Assembly: GCA_021852245.1 (NCBI GenBank)
Contig: JAJZNY010000280.1
Span: forward strand, 1-6,113
Direction: 5' to 3'
Source: Planctomycetota bacterium
GTDB taxonomy: Bacteria; Planctomycetota; Phycisphaerae; WQYP01
DNA length: 6,113 nt
This document shows positions 1 to 5,336 of this stretch, piece after piece. Every line of letters begins with the position of its first letter. Position 1 is the first letter of the stretch. The position numbers and the translations under genes were made by a program. The notes under the pieces were generated by a model. The model was given only the letters and a program-made list of their open reading frames with translations, was not told where the DNA came from and ran no database searches.

Positions 1-223
1 CCACCAACCCGGCGAGGCCCGCACCGCCGAAACGATCCAGTGTTTCAAGGTCGAGGATCAGTTGTTTCGGCTGATAATGGGCGATGAGTTCGATGATCTC
101 CTCGCGGAGTTCCGGGATCAGGGCCAGCGTCATCGAGCGGCTCAGATGGTAAAACACCCGCCCGTCACCGAGATTCTGAGCGGTACCCAGCGAACAATCG
201 CGACATCGATGGCGTCTTTTCAT
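1..223 (-). CDS. STAS-domain protein (anti-sigma factor antagonist-like), 3' end outside window
   Basis: This gene starts at the ATG at 223-221 and stays open to the left edge; 74 codons are visible. After an Arg/Cys-rich start (MKRRHRCRDCS, C7-x-x-C10), residues 22-74 read as the first half of a STAS domain. They show a beta strand (RVFYHLSRSM), a helix with PELREEIIELIAHY at about 37-50, and the strand-turn KQLILDLETLDRFGGAGLAGLV. STAS proteins of the SpoIIAA/RsbV class bind anti-sigma kinases and are controlled by phosphorylation of a serine in a D-S-S/A-G-L motif. Here that position reads G66-G67-A68-G69-L70, so neither the aspartate nor the serine is present. The start codon overlaps the stop of the upstream lipoprotein gene as ATGA, which fixes the start and suggests translational coupling. 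The role is unknown: it could be a phosphorylation-independent STAS partner or a STAS module of a larger protein cut by the window edge. Confidence 0.72.
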   Translation of the reverse strand, partial: MKRRHRCRDCSLGTAQNLGDGRVFYHLSRSMTLALIPELREEIIELIAHYQPKQLILDLETLDRFGGAGLAGLV

Positions 224-639
224 GGCGTGCCGCCTGCCGATGATCGCGGCTTATGAAGATGAGTGGCAGCCCATTGATCCCATCGCGCAATGGCGAGCCG
301 GCGCTGAATCTCGGGTGCGTAATATTCATAGCCGAGCTCTCGACCGGTTATTCGCTTGAGGGCATAGGAGGAATAAAACCGGACGGCCGGATCGGTGGAG
401 TTCAGGTCCCGGATCAAGGTGGGGATGGCGGCAACATCATGATGATCGGCCGCCTGCTTGATGGCGGGAATTTTCAGCGAGGCATCGGGGCTCCTGAGGC
501 TCGGGTGGCCGAGATCAAAGAAGCTGCACCCCCCCAGCAGCACGGAGCTGATGGTGACGCCCAAGATAATAATTTTCAGATATATCGACCGGCCATCGGC
601 AGCGGCGCTCCGGACGCGGCAATGAGATCGGTGGTGCAT
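220..639 (-). CDS. Small lipoprotein with a HEAT-type repeat
   Basis: A 139-residue protein. The N-terminus is polar and basic (residues 1-20), followed by a hydrophobic core (LKIIILGVTISSVLL, 21-35) and a lipobox L35-G36-G37-C38, so lipidation at Cys38 is expected. Residues about 57-98 form a helical pair of HEAT/PBS-lyase type (IPAIKQAADHHDVAAIPTLI, then STDPAVRFYSSYALKRIT). The tail has G-Y-E-Y-Y-A-P...R-R-L-A-I-A-R-W-D-Q-W (103-123), a block I associate with HEAT-repeat proteins of Planctomycetes. Such proteins usually act as protein-binding scaffolds; the partner is unknown. The ATG at 639 is preceded by AGAAGG about 10 bases upstream. The stop TGA overlaps the ATG of the STAS gene, so the two form one operon. 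The mature part holds only one clear repeat, which is short for this class. The opposite-strand ORF across this gene has no recognisable protein features. Confidence 0.8.
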   Translation of the reverse strand: MHHRSHCRVRSAAADGRSIYLKIIILGVTISSVLLGGCSFFDLGHPSLRSPDASLKIPAIKQAADHHDVAAIPTLIRDLNSTDPAVRFYSSYALKRITGRELGYEYYAPEIQRRLAIARWDQWAATHLHKPRSSAGGTP

Positions 640-678
640 GAATCGCCCGCCTTCTGTAAAACTCCGCCCCTTCCCGTG

Positions 679-684
679 AGTATA
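679..684 (-). promoter_or_regulatory. Possible -10 element for the lipoprotein-STAS operon
   Basis: On the minus strand this reads TATACT, one mismatch from TATAAT, about 40 bases upstream of the lipoprotein ATG. No TTGACA-like -35 is visible at 16-18 bases, so this is a position-based suggestion only. Confidence 0.3.
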
Positions 685-735
685 TTAGGACATGGCATGG
701 TGATTTGGCCAGCGGGGTGGATAGGGAAACCGTTT

Positions 736-745
736 CTTCCGGAAG
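736..745. repeat. 10-bp palindrome in the divergent promoter region
   Basis: CTTCCGGAAG is a perfect palindrome. It sits between the divergent lipoprotein and acetyltransferase genes, where the -35 of the plus-strand promoter would fall (the -10 is at 762-767). It could be a small operator, but a 10-bp palindrome is common by chance in a window of this size. Confidence 0.25.
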
Positions 746-761
746 CGGGGGCGAATTAGGC

Positions 762-767
762 TATAAT
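762..767 (+). promoter_or_regulatory. Likely -10 element for the acetyltransferase gene
   Basis: A perfect TATAAT lies 56 bases upstream of the ATG at 824, which implies a leader of about 50 bases. No -35 consensus is present 16-18 bases upstream; that place is occupied by the CTTCCGGAAG palindrome. This would fit an activator-dependent or -35-poor promoter, but that is inference. Confidence 0.4.
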
Positions 768-823
768 CCACGTCGGTCGGCCGGGGCGACGGGTCGGGTG
801 ATGGAGTATTTACACATTTAGAC

Positions 824-1768
824 ATGGACATGCTTGCACACAATAATATATCAATGTGTGTACGGCGGATAGCGCTTGCCGAGGCACCCGCTGCCGCGAA
901 TTGGATGAGCCACGCGAGCGGCGGGGTTTTGCAATTGCTGGGGCATTTCTGGGAGCGATTACCGCAGGCATCCAAATTTACGCAGCCGGATTTTCATCTC
1001 CTTGCCGTAATGCCTGAAGAGGCACCGTATTCACCGGTGGCAGACTGGGGAGTATGCCGGGGAGTGATGCTGTACGTTCCTCATGCCCATCGCGCCGAGG
1101 TATTTGGCATTGATTCGGATGCGGCAGGGCATTTATCGATGTATTTGGCGGGTTGGGAGAGGTTGCTACGGAATACCGAGGCGATTAAAGGTCCTATAAC
1201 TGCAGCTGAGGCCTCACCCGCCCCATTGCAATTCATTACGGGCGATGCCGAGACGATTCGCGTCATGTTGCCGCAAATGCTGATGTTAGTTCGGCGGCGT
1301 CAACCGGCGAAGATGGTGACCAACTGCGTGATGGTTCTGGATGAGAATGCGACGATCAGCGAGCAATTGAACGTTCGGCCCGCCCGTGCGGATGACGAAG
1401 CGACTCTTAACCGGTGGCGGAGGCTTTATTCGCAGGAGCGAGGCATCCTTTTTGAGGCGAATATTATTGATGGCATTCGTGCGGGGAATATTTTCGTTTA
1501 TGAGGTTGACGGTCAAGTCGTATCCGTGGCGAAATTGGATATTGATTTGCCAACCCATGTCGAGATCGGTGGCGTTTACACCTTTCCGGAGATGCGAGCG
1601 CATGGTTATGGCACGGCGATAATGGAAGGTTTGGCATTTCGAATTCGGCAGCAGGGGAAAATCCCCATGCTTCAGGTGGATGAATCGAACACTTCGGCAT
1701 ATCGTCTTTATCAGCGTTTGGGGTGGAAAGAGCTTGGGCGGTTAAGTCGGGTTTGGCTTGTACCATGA
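824..1768 (+). CDS. GNAT-family N-acetyltransferase (FR47-like C-terminal domain)
   Basis: A 314-residue protein in two parts. The C-terminal part (about 184-314) is a GNAT domain. It shows a beta strand EIGGVYTFPEMRAHGYGTAIM (247-267) with the acetyl-CoA pyrophosphate-binding signature R258-x-x-G261-x-G263. This is followed by LQVDESNTSAYRLYQRLGW (283-301), the N/Y-rich motif B in which N289 and Y293/Y296 occupy the usual positions. The pattern is closest to FR47-like acetyltransferases, which transfer acetyl from acetyl-CoA to an amine; the substrate cannot be read here. The N-terminal about 180 residues are not recognised, but could be a diverged second acetyltransferase fold, as in other tandem GNAT proteins. 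Start: ATG at 824, with in-frame ATGs at 830 and 854; no convincing Shine-Dalgarno precedes any of them (GGAG at 803-806 is too far). It stands alone on its strand, ahead of the parS region. Confidence 0.85.
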   Translation: MDMLAHNNISMCVRRIALAEAPAAANWMSHASGGVLQLLGHFWERLPQASKFTQPDFHLLAVMPEEAPYSPVADWGVCRGVMLYVPHAHRAEVFGIDSDAAGHLSMYLAGWERLLRNTEAIKGPITAAEASPAPLQFITGDAETIRVMLPQMLMLVRRRQPAKMVTNCVMVLDENATISEQLNVRPARADDEATLNRWRRLYSQERGILFEANIIDGIRAGNIFVYEVDGQVVSVAKLDIDLPTHVEIGGVYTFPEMRAHGYGTAIMEGLAFRIRQQGKIPMLQVDESNTSAYRLYQRLGWKELGRLSRVWLVP

Positions 1769-1815
1769 GGAGTTTGGCTGCGCTTGGCCCGAAGCGGACG
1801 GCATATGGGGTTAAA

Positions 1816-1831
1816 TGTTCCACGTGGAACA
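1816..1831. promoter_or_regulatory. parS: parS site 1 (ParB centromere-binding palindrome)
   Basis: TGTTCCACGTGGAACA is a perfect 16-bp palindrome. The known bacterial parS consensus is TGTTTCACGTGAAACA, with TGTTCCACGTGGAACA as a frequent variant. It lies 48 bases past the acetyltransferase stop and 379 bases before the parB start. ParB would load here as a CTP-dependent clamp and spread. Confidence 0.93.
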
Positions 1832-1862
1832 ACGAAGATCCGGTGACGAGACAAACAGCCAG

Positions 1863-1871
1863 CACGTGGAA
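1863..1871. promoter_or_regulatory. Degenerate parS half-site
   Basis: CACGTGGAA matches the core and right arm of parS, but the left arm (GCCAG instead of TGTTC) does not match. It is 31 bases from site 1. It may be a decayed third copy or coincidence; strong ParB binding is not expected. Confidence 0.3.
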
Positions 1872-2024
1872 ATCTTGACACCATGCTGGGTCAAACTGGA
1901 GTGGAGCTCGCAACTTGGAACCTGAGTAACCGCAGTACGCCACCCAGGTTCGGCTTTTGGTTTAAATCAGGCATCGTCAATCCAATCTGTCTTCTGCGAT
2001 TAGAATCCCCAATTTTCGGTCACA

Positions 2025-2033
2025 TTATTCACA
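2025..2033 (+). promoter_or_regulatory. Single consensus DnaA box
   Basis: TTATTCACA matches the DnaA-box consensus TTATNCACA at every defined position. It lies between the two parS sites in a locally AT-richer stretch. Only one perfect copy is visible, while a functional oriC normally has a cluster. It may therefore be a regulatory DnaA site, an outlying origin box or chance. Confidence 0.4.
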
Positions 2034-2088
2034 GCGGTCGGCGATACCAACACCTGGTCGATTTGACATTCCTCGAATCGTGCGGCAC

Positions 2089-2108
2089 CATGTTCCACGT
2101 GGAACATG
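2089..2108. promoter_or_regulatory. parS: parS site 2, extended 20-bp palindrome
   Basis: The 16-bp parS core (2091-2106) is identical to site 1. It is flanked symmetrically by CA and TG, which gives a 20-bp perfect palindrome, CATGTTCCACGTGGAACATG. It ends 101 bases before the parB start, close enough for ParB bound here to affect parB transcription. Confidence 0.93.
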
Positions 2109-2163
2109 ATGGTTGGCCGATACCGCTCGGCGTCTCGATGGTGTCTCAGTGTAACAACATCGG

Positions 2164-2169
2164 TATAAG
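2164..2169 (+). promoter_or_regulatory. Possible -10 element for parB
   Basis: TATAAG, one mismatch from TATAAT, would give a leader of about 35 bases to the parB ATG at 2210. No -35 match is visible at normal spacing. If real, the promoter lies just downstream of parS site 2. Confidence 0.25.
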
Positions 2170-2198
2170 CCAACATCATAACTTTGAAAAACCGATAT

Positions 2199-2202
2199 GG
2201 AG
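2199..2202 (+). promoter_or_regulatory. Ribosome binding site for parB
   Basis: GGAG with a 7-base spacer to the ATG at 2210. It supports this start over upstream in-frame starts, of which the first ATG is at 1883. Confidence 0.7.
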
Positions 2203-2209
2203 TACCACA

Positions 2210-3124
2210 ATGGCTGCCAAACCGCGACTTGGAAAAGGGCTCAATGCACTCATTACCCGGCAAACGCCCACACCGCCTTCCGATACGTCCACATTAACCG
2301 CTCATCGATCGGGCCAAATTCATCAGCTTCCGATTGAGCTTATTGCTCCCAATCCGTCTCAGCCGCGATCTCCGTTTACCGACGCCGATATCGCCGAGCT
2401 CGCTCAATCGATCAAGATTCATGGAGTGCTCGAACCGATTCTGGTTCAGCGGAAGGACGCCGATCGGTACGAGCTGATTGCCGGCCATCGGCGAACTGCC
2501 GCCGCCAAGGCCGCCGGCCTGAATCAGATACCGGCCATCGTCAAGGAATCCATCACCCCGGAACAACAAACCGAATGGGCATTGGTGGAAAATATTCACC
2601 GTGAGGACCTCAATCCTCTCGATAAGGCCATAGCTTATCGGACCTACATCACTCGATTTCATCTCACCCACGCACAGGCGGCGGAACGGTTGGGTCAGGA
2701 TCGTGCATCGATATCTAACCACCTAAGAATACTAGACTTACATCCAGATATCCAGACGATGATCCGCAATGGAATTCTCTCCTTCGGACATGCCAAAATT
2801 CTCGCGGGAATCGAAGAAACCGATCGGCAACTGCAACTCGCTACACTTGCGGCGCAAACGGCCATGAGCGTCCGCGAGCTTGAGCGGCAGGCATCAACCG
2901 CCCAAAGCCCCCCGCAGTCCGGCGAAACCCTCGTACGCGAACATTCCCGCACCGTCAAAAGCGCCCATGTGATTGAATTGGAACAGGAACTCTCCCGAAA
3001 GCTGGGCACCAAACTTCGTATTTTCCCCGCCCGGCGGAAAGGGTCCGGCAAGTTGGTGATACAATATTTCTCGCTGGATGAATTTGATCGGATCGTGGAG
3101 GCCCTGACGGGCAAATCCGATTGA
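2210..3124 (+). CDS. parB: Chromosome-partitioning protein ParB (Spo0J family)
   Basis: A 304-residue protein of normal ParB length. ParB binds parS, closes as a CTP-dependent sliding clamp and is moved by the ParA ATPase, placing origins during segregation. Layout: an N-terminal LGKGLNALI motif (7-15) typical of ParA-stimulating ParB; the ParB/Srx CTP-binding domain (about 37-135) with IAPNPSQPR, LIAGHRRTAAAKAAGL (89-104) and ALVENIHREDLNPLDKA (124-140); a helix-turn-helix (about 151-175, THAQAAERLGQDRASISNHLRIL) that reads parS; and a C-terminal dimerisation domain (about 252-304). The motif usually GERRxR is G92-H-R-R-T-A97 here, so the Glu and the last Arg are replaced. The start is set by GGAG at 2199 and by family alignment. 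Two parS copies lie just upstream, which fits cis loading and autoregulation. No parA is adjacent. The pseudouridine synthase gene follows after 37 bases in the same direction. Confidence 0.96.
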   Translation: MAAKPRLGKGLNALITRQTPTPPSDTSTLTAHRSGQIHQLPIELIAPNPSQPRSPFTDADIAELAQSIKIHGVLEPILVQRKDADRYELIAGHRRTAAAKAAGLNQIPAIVKESITPEQQTEWALVENIHREDLNPLDKAIAYRTYITRFHLTHAQAAERLGQDRASISNHLRILDLHPDIQTMIRNGILSFGHAKILAGIEETDRQLQLATLAAQTAMSVRELERQASTAQSPPQSGETLVREHSRTVKSAHVIELEQELSRKLGTKLRIFPARRKGSGKLVIQYFSLDEFDRIVEALTGKSD

Positions 3125-3153
3125 TTGCGGGAAGAGTAAAGTTTTAACGTATC

Positions 3154-3157
3154 GGAG
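3154..3157 (+). promoter_or_regulatory. Ribosome binding site selecting a TTG start
   Basis: GGAG lies 4 bases before the TTG at 3162, a tight spacing. There is no in-frame ATG or GTG between the parB stop and this point, and the next in-frame ATG would cut into the S4-like domain. Confidence 0.45.
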
Positions 3158-3161
3158 CCGC

Positions 3162-4019
3162 TTGGATTCTTCATCACCCAACATTCTCGCCCGGCTGCGG
3201 GAGCTATTCCCGGATGCACGAATCACCACGCTGCGGAAAATGGTGGCTGACGGACGGGTGGAACTCAACGGCGTGCGAGTTCGATCGGTTAATCTGCCCG
3301 CCCCGATGGGGGAGCAAGTGACCGTACGCGAAGCCTCCGATCGCAACCGTGTCCCCAGCAAGAATATTATATTCTCCGATGCACATATTTTGATATTTGA
3401 TAAACCTATCGGGCTCATCACCTCCACCACCCGGGAGGAACGTCGGCCCACCGCCATCGCCCAATTGGAAAAGCAGATCGATCGTGCTCAACCCGGAGGC
3501 AGTATCTATCTGGTGCATCGACTCGACCGCGACGCATCCGGGCTCCTTATTTTCGCCCGCGATGTTCGCTCTCTTGCCAACCTGAAGATGCAGTTCCGCC
3601 GCCATACCATCACGCGCCGATATCAAGCCTGGGTGCATGGGCAACCTCCCAAGTCCGGCGAGCTTATCGACACGCTGGCCGAAGATGCGCTCGGACGGGT
3701 CGGCCGGAGCCCAGCCGGAAAACCTGCCCGGCTGCAATATCGTCTTATCCGGACGGACGGCCCCTATTCGCTGCTGGAAGTGGAACTCTACACCGGTCGC
3801 AAACATCAGATCCGAGTTCAACTGGCTCTTCGCGGCTGGCCGGTGCTTGGCGACCGGCTGTACGGCAAGGCCGACGGACAGAAGCGACTGCTTCTTCATG
3901 CGGTTGAATTAATGATTCATCATCCCGCCGACGGGCGCCGGACGGCATTTCGATCCCCGCCCCCGCACGATTTCCAGCCTGTGCGTCTGCCGCCAGCCGG
4001 TCGCGATAAATCGGGCTGA
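3162..4019 (+). CDS. RluA-family RNA pseudouridine synthase with S4-like N-terminus
   Basis: A 285-residue protein that isomerises uridine to pseudouridine in structured RNA, most likely rRNA; the exact position modified cannot be told. Residues about 8-50 resemble an S4 RNA-binding domain (ITTLRKMVADGRVELNGVRV). The catalytic domain (about 68-275) has the RluA-type signature HRLDRDASGLLIFA (119-132) with catalytic Asp122. It also has the RRYQAWV strand with the conserved Tyr154, and TGRKHQIRVQLA (211-222) followed by GWPVLGDRLYG. These features separate it from the RsuA type. The start is TTG at 3162, the only reasonable start that keeps the S4 part, with GGAG 4 bases upstream. The 37-base gap to parB has no terminator, so co-transcription with parB is likely. 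The 3' end lies 10 bases from the convergent mscS-type gene. Confidence 0.92.
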   Translation: MDSSSPNILARLRELFPDARITTLRKMVADGRVELNGVRVRSVNLPAPMGEQVTVREASDRNRVPSKNIIFSDAHILIFDKPIGLITSTTREERRPTAIAQLEKQIDRAQPGGSIYLVHRLDRDASGLLIFARDVRSLANLKMQFRRHTITRRYQAWVHGQPPKSGELIDTLAEDALGRVGRSPAGKPARLQYRLIRTDGPYSLLEVELYTGRKHQIRVQLALRGWPVLGDRLYGKADGQKRLLLHAVELMIHHPADGRRTAFRSPPPHDFQPVRLPPAGRDKSG

Positions 4020-4029
4020 CCGCCGCCAT

Positions 4030-5304
4030 TTATCCGCCAGCCTGTTCGCCCGGCAGCGCCGTTTCATCCTTGATCAGATACACCGGCAGTTTCCGTTTCG
4101 GGTCGCCCGCGAGGTAAACCGTCCGGGAGGTAAAGGCAAACTCTATCCCCGCTTTTTCAAATGCTTCCATCACCGCCAGATTGAACCGCTCATTAAAATC
4201 AATAAATCCCCTGGAATCTGTCACCGGGCGGAAATAATAGCAAACGGTGATGTTGAGTGAATCAGCGGCGAAATCGCTGAAATAGACCTGCGGCGGATGA
4301 TCGGCGGGATTGTCGGGGTTGTGCACCGGCCCCCGGAACGCGTCACTCTCGAGCAGATCGCGGATGATATTCACCGCCTGCCGGGTTTTGTCCACACCGG
4401 CGTCATACGTTATCCCAAGGGTTATAAAACGCCGCAGGAACGGCCGGGCCGAAAGATTCTGGACGCTGCCACTGACGATATCCGAATTGGGAACCGATAC
4501 CAGCGTGCCATCGGCAAGACGCAGGCGCGTGGATCGGAACCCGATGTCTTCGACCGCACCCGTGAACCCCTGATAGGTCACCTGCTGGCCGGTAAGAAAC
4601 GGGCGGTCCATAAAGATCGTCAGCGAGCCGAAGAGATTTTTCAGTGAGTCCTGTGCGGCGAGCGAGACGGCCAGACCGGCGATACCGAGTCCTGCCAGCC
4701 AGGAGCCAATGTCGCGATCAAACACGTTCTGGGCAATAAACAGCACGGCAAAGAGCGCCACGATCACGCGGAGGGTTTTGCGGATGATCGGCCCCATCTG
4801 TTCCGTCAGAGGCGTTTCATGTCGCTGGATAAACCCCTTCAGGGCGATTTCCACCGTCTCGACGACATTGTACAGATACCAGAAGACGCTGATGGCGATC
4901 AGCAGCACCACCATTTTGCCACCGGCGTAGCGCAACACGCTATTTAGGTGCAATTGCCCCAATCCAACCAGCAGCGAAATGGAAAATACCGCCAAGTTCG
5001 CCGGCCTGGCCAGTGATTCAATCAGCACCGCCTGAACATGCCAGCCTCTTTTCTCCAGCCGCCCGCCGACGGCGTTGAGGGAGGCAATCAGGGCCCGCCC
5101 GATGGCCGCCCCTAGAAAAATCGCACCCAGCAGGATCAACCAGTTATACCAGTGATTGGCCATCAACAGACGATGAACATTCAATACATGCATCACCTGG
5201 CTGTAAAGAGTGTGCAGATCGTGGTGATGATGCTTCGGAACCGCGGGCTGCGTGGCGGCGCTGCCCGCCAGAACAATTTTAATCGGCACGATACCGGTTC
5301 TCAT
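4030..5304 (-). CDS. MscS-family mechanosensitive ion channel
   Basis: A 424-residue inner-membrane channel, expected to open under membrane tension and release solutes during osmotic downshock. From the ATG at 5304, about five hydrophobic segments are visible: around residues 55-74 (WLILLGAIFLGAAIGRALI), 103-120, 130-150, 178-195, and the pore-lining helix with its extension at 201-230 (WLAGLGIAGLAVSLAAQ then DSLKNLFGSLTIFM). The MscS beta domain follows (DRPFLTGQQV, the GFTGAVEDIGFRSTRLR strand, LVSVPNSDIVSGSVQNLS), then the alpha/beta C-terminal domain. It has two more N-terminal membrane helices than E. coli MscS. A His cluster KHHHHDLH (24-31) precedes the first helix. The ORF is open to a TTG at 5340 that overlaps the waaA stop, but AGGA 8 bases before the ATG favours 5304. 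It is probably co-transcribed with waaA, 32 bases upstream. Confidence 0.92.
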   Translation of the reverse strand: MRTGIVPIKIVLAGSAATQPAVPKHHHHDLHTLYSQVMHVLNVHRLLMANHWYNWLILLGAIFLGAAIGRALIASLNAVGGRLEKRGWHVQAVLIESLARPANLAVFSISLLVGLGQLHLNSVLRYAGGKMVVLLIAISVFWYLYNVVETVEIALKGFIQRHETPLTEQMGPIIRKTLRVIVALFAVLFIAQNVFDRDIGSWLAGLGIAGLAVSLAAQDSLKNLFGSLTIFMDRPFLTGQQVTYQGFTGAVEDIGFRSTRLRLADGTLVSVPNSDIVSGSVQNLSARPFLRRFITLGITYDAGVDKTRQAVNIIRDLLESDAFRGPVHNPDNPADHPPQVYFSDFAADSLNITVCYYFRPVTDSRGFIDFNERFNLAVMEAFEKAGIEFAFTSRTVYLAGDPKRKLPVYLIKDETALPGEQAGG

Positions 5305-5312
5305 ATTGGTAT

Positions 5313-5316
5313 TCCT
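5313..5316 (-). promoter_or_regulatory. Ribosome binding site for the MscS-family gene
   Basis: On the minus strand AGGA lies 8 bases before the ATG at 5304. A second GGAGG (5319-5323) lies 14 bases away. Together they favour the ATG over the in-frame TTG at 5340, which overlaps the waaA stop. Confidence 0.6.
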
Positions 5317-5336
5317 AACCTCCACTTGAACATCAT

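Larger units (their letters stand above)
1769..2209. other. Non-coding parS-bearing region upstream of parB
   Basis: This 441-base gap carries no supported gene. It holds two perfect parS palindromes (1816-1831 and 2091-2106), a parS-like half-site (1863-1871), a consensus DnaA box (2025-2033) and the parB translation signals. The parB reading frame is open back to 1883, but the conserved ParB N-terminus starts at 2210. The extra peptide has no recognisable features, and across the second parS it reads only M-F-H-V-E-H, which is the palindrome itself. No parA gene, tRNA or strong terminator is visible. Confidence 0.75.

Noticed and set aside
253..759. Plus-strand ORF opposite the lipoprotein gene
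   Set aside because: It is Gly/Pro-rich with no domain. The minus-strand frame has a signal peptide, lipobox, HEAT-type repeat and an ATGA-coupled neighbour.
1781..1798. Short hairpin (CGCTT / AAGCG) after the acetyltransferase stop, considered as a terminator
   Set aside because: The stem is only 5 bp and no T-run follows.
1875..1880. TTGACA at 1875-1880, and another at 2063-2068, as -35 elements
   Set aside because: Neither has a TATAAT-like hexamer at 16-18 bases downstream.
1464..1943. Minus-strand ORF overlapping the acetyltransferase end and parS site 1
   Set aside because: It runs antisense to the GNAT motifs and has no domain; its length is explained by the opposite frame.
1883..2209. 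A 109-codon in-frame extension of parB that would start at the ATG at 1883
   Set aside because: The extension has no recognisable protein features and crosses parS site 2 as M-F-H-V-E-H. ParB family alignment and GGAG at 2199-2202 both point to the ATG at 2210.
3204..3899. A 231-codon minus-strand ORF opposite the pseudouridine synthase gene
   Set aside because: It mirrors a clear RluA-family gene with a catalytic motif; the antisense translation resembles no family.
4014..4042. Inverted repeat GGCTG/CAGCC across the convergent stop codons, considered as a bidirectional terminator
   Set aside because: The arms are 5 bp with a long loop and no T-runs on either side.
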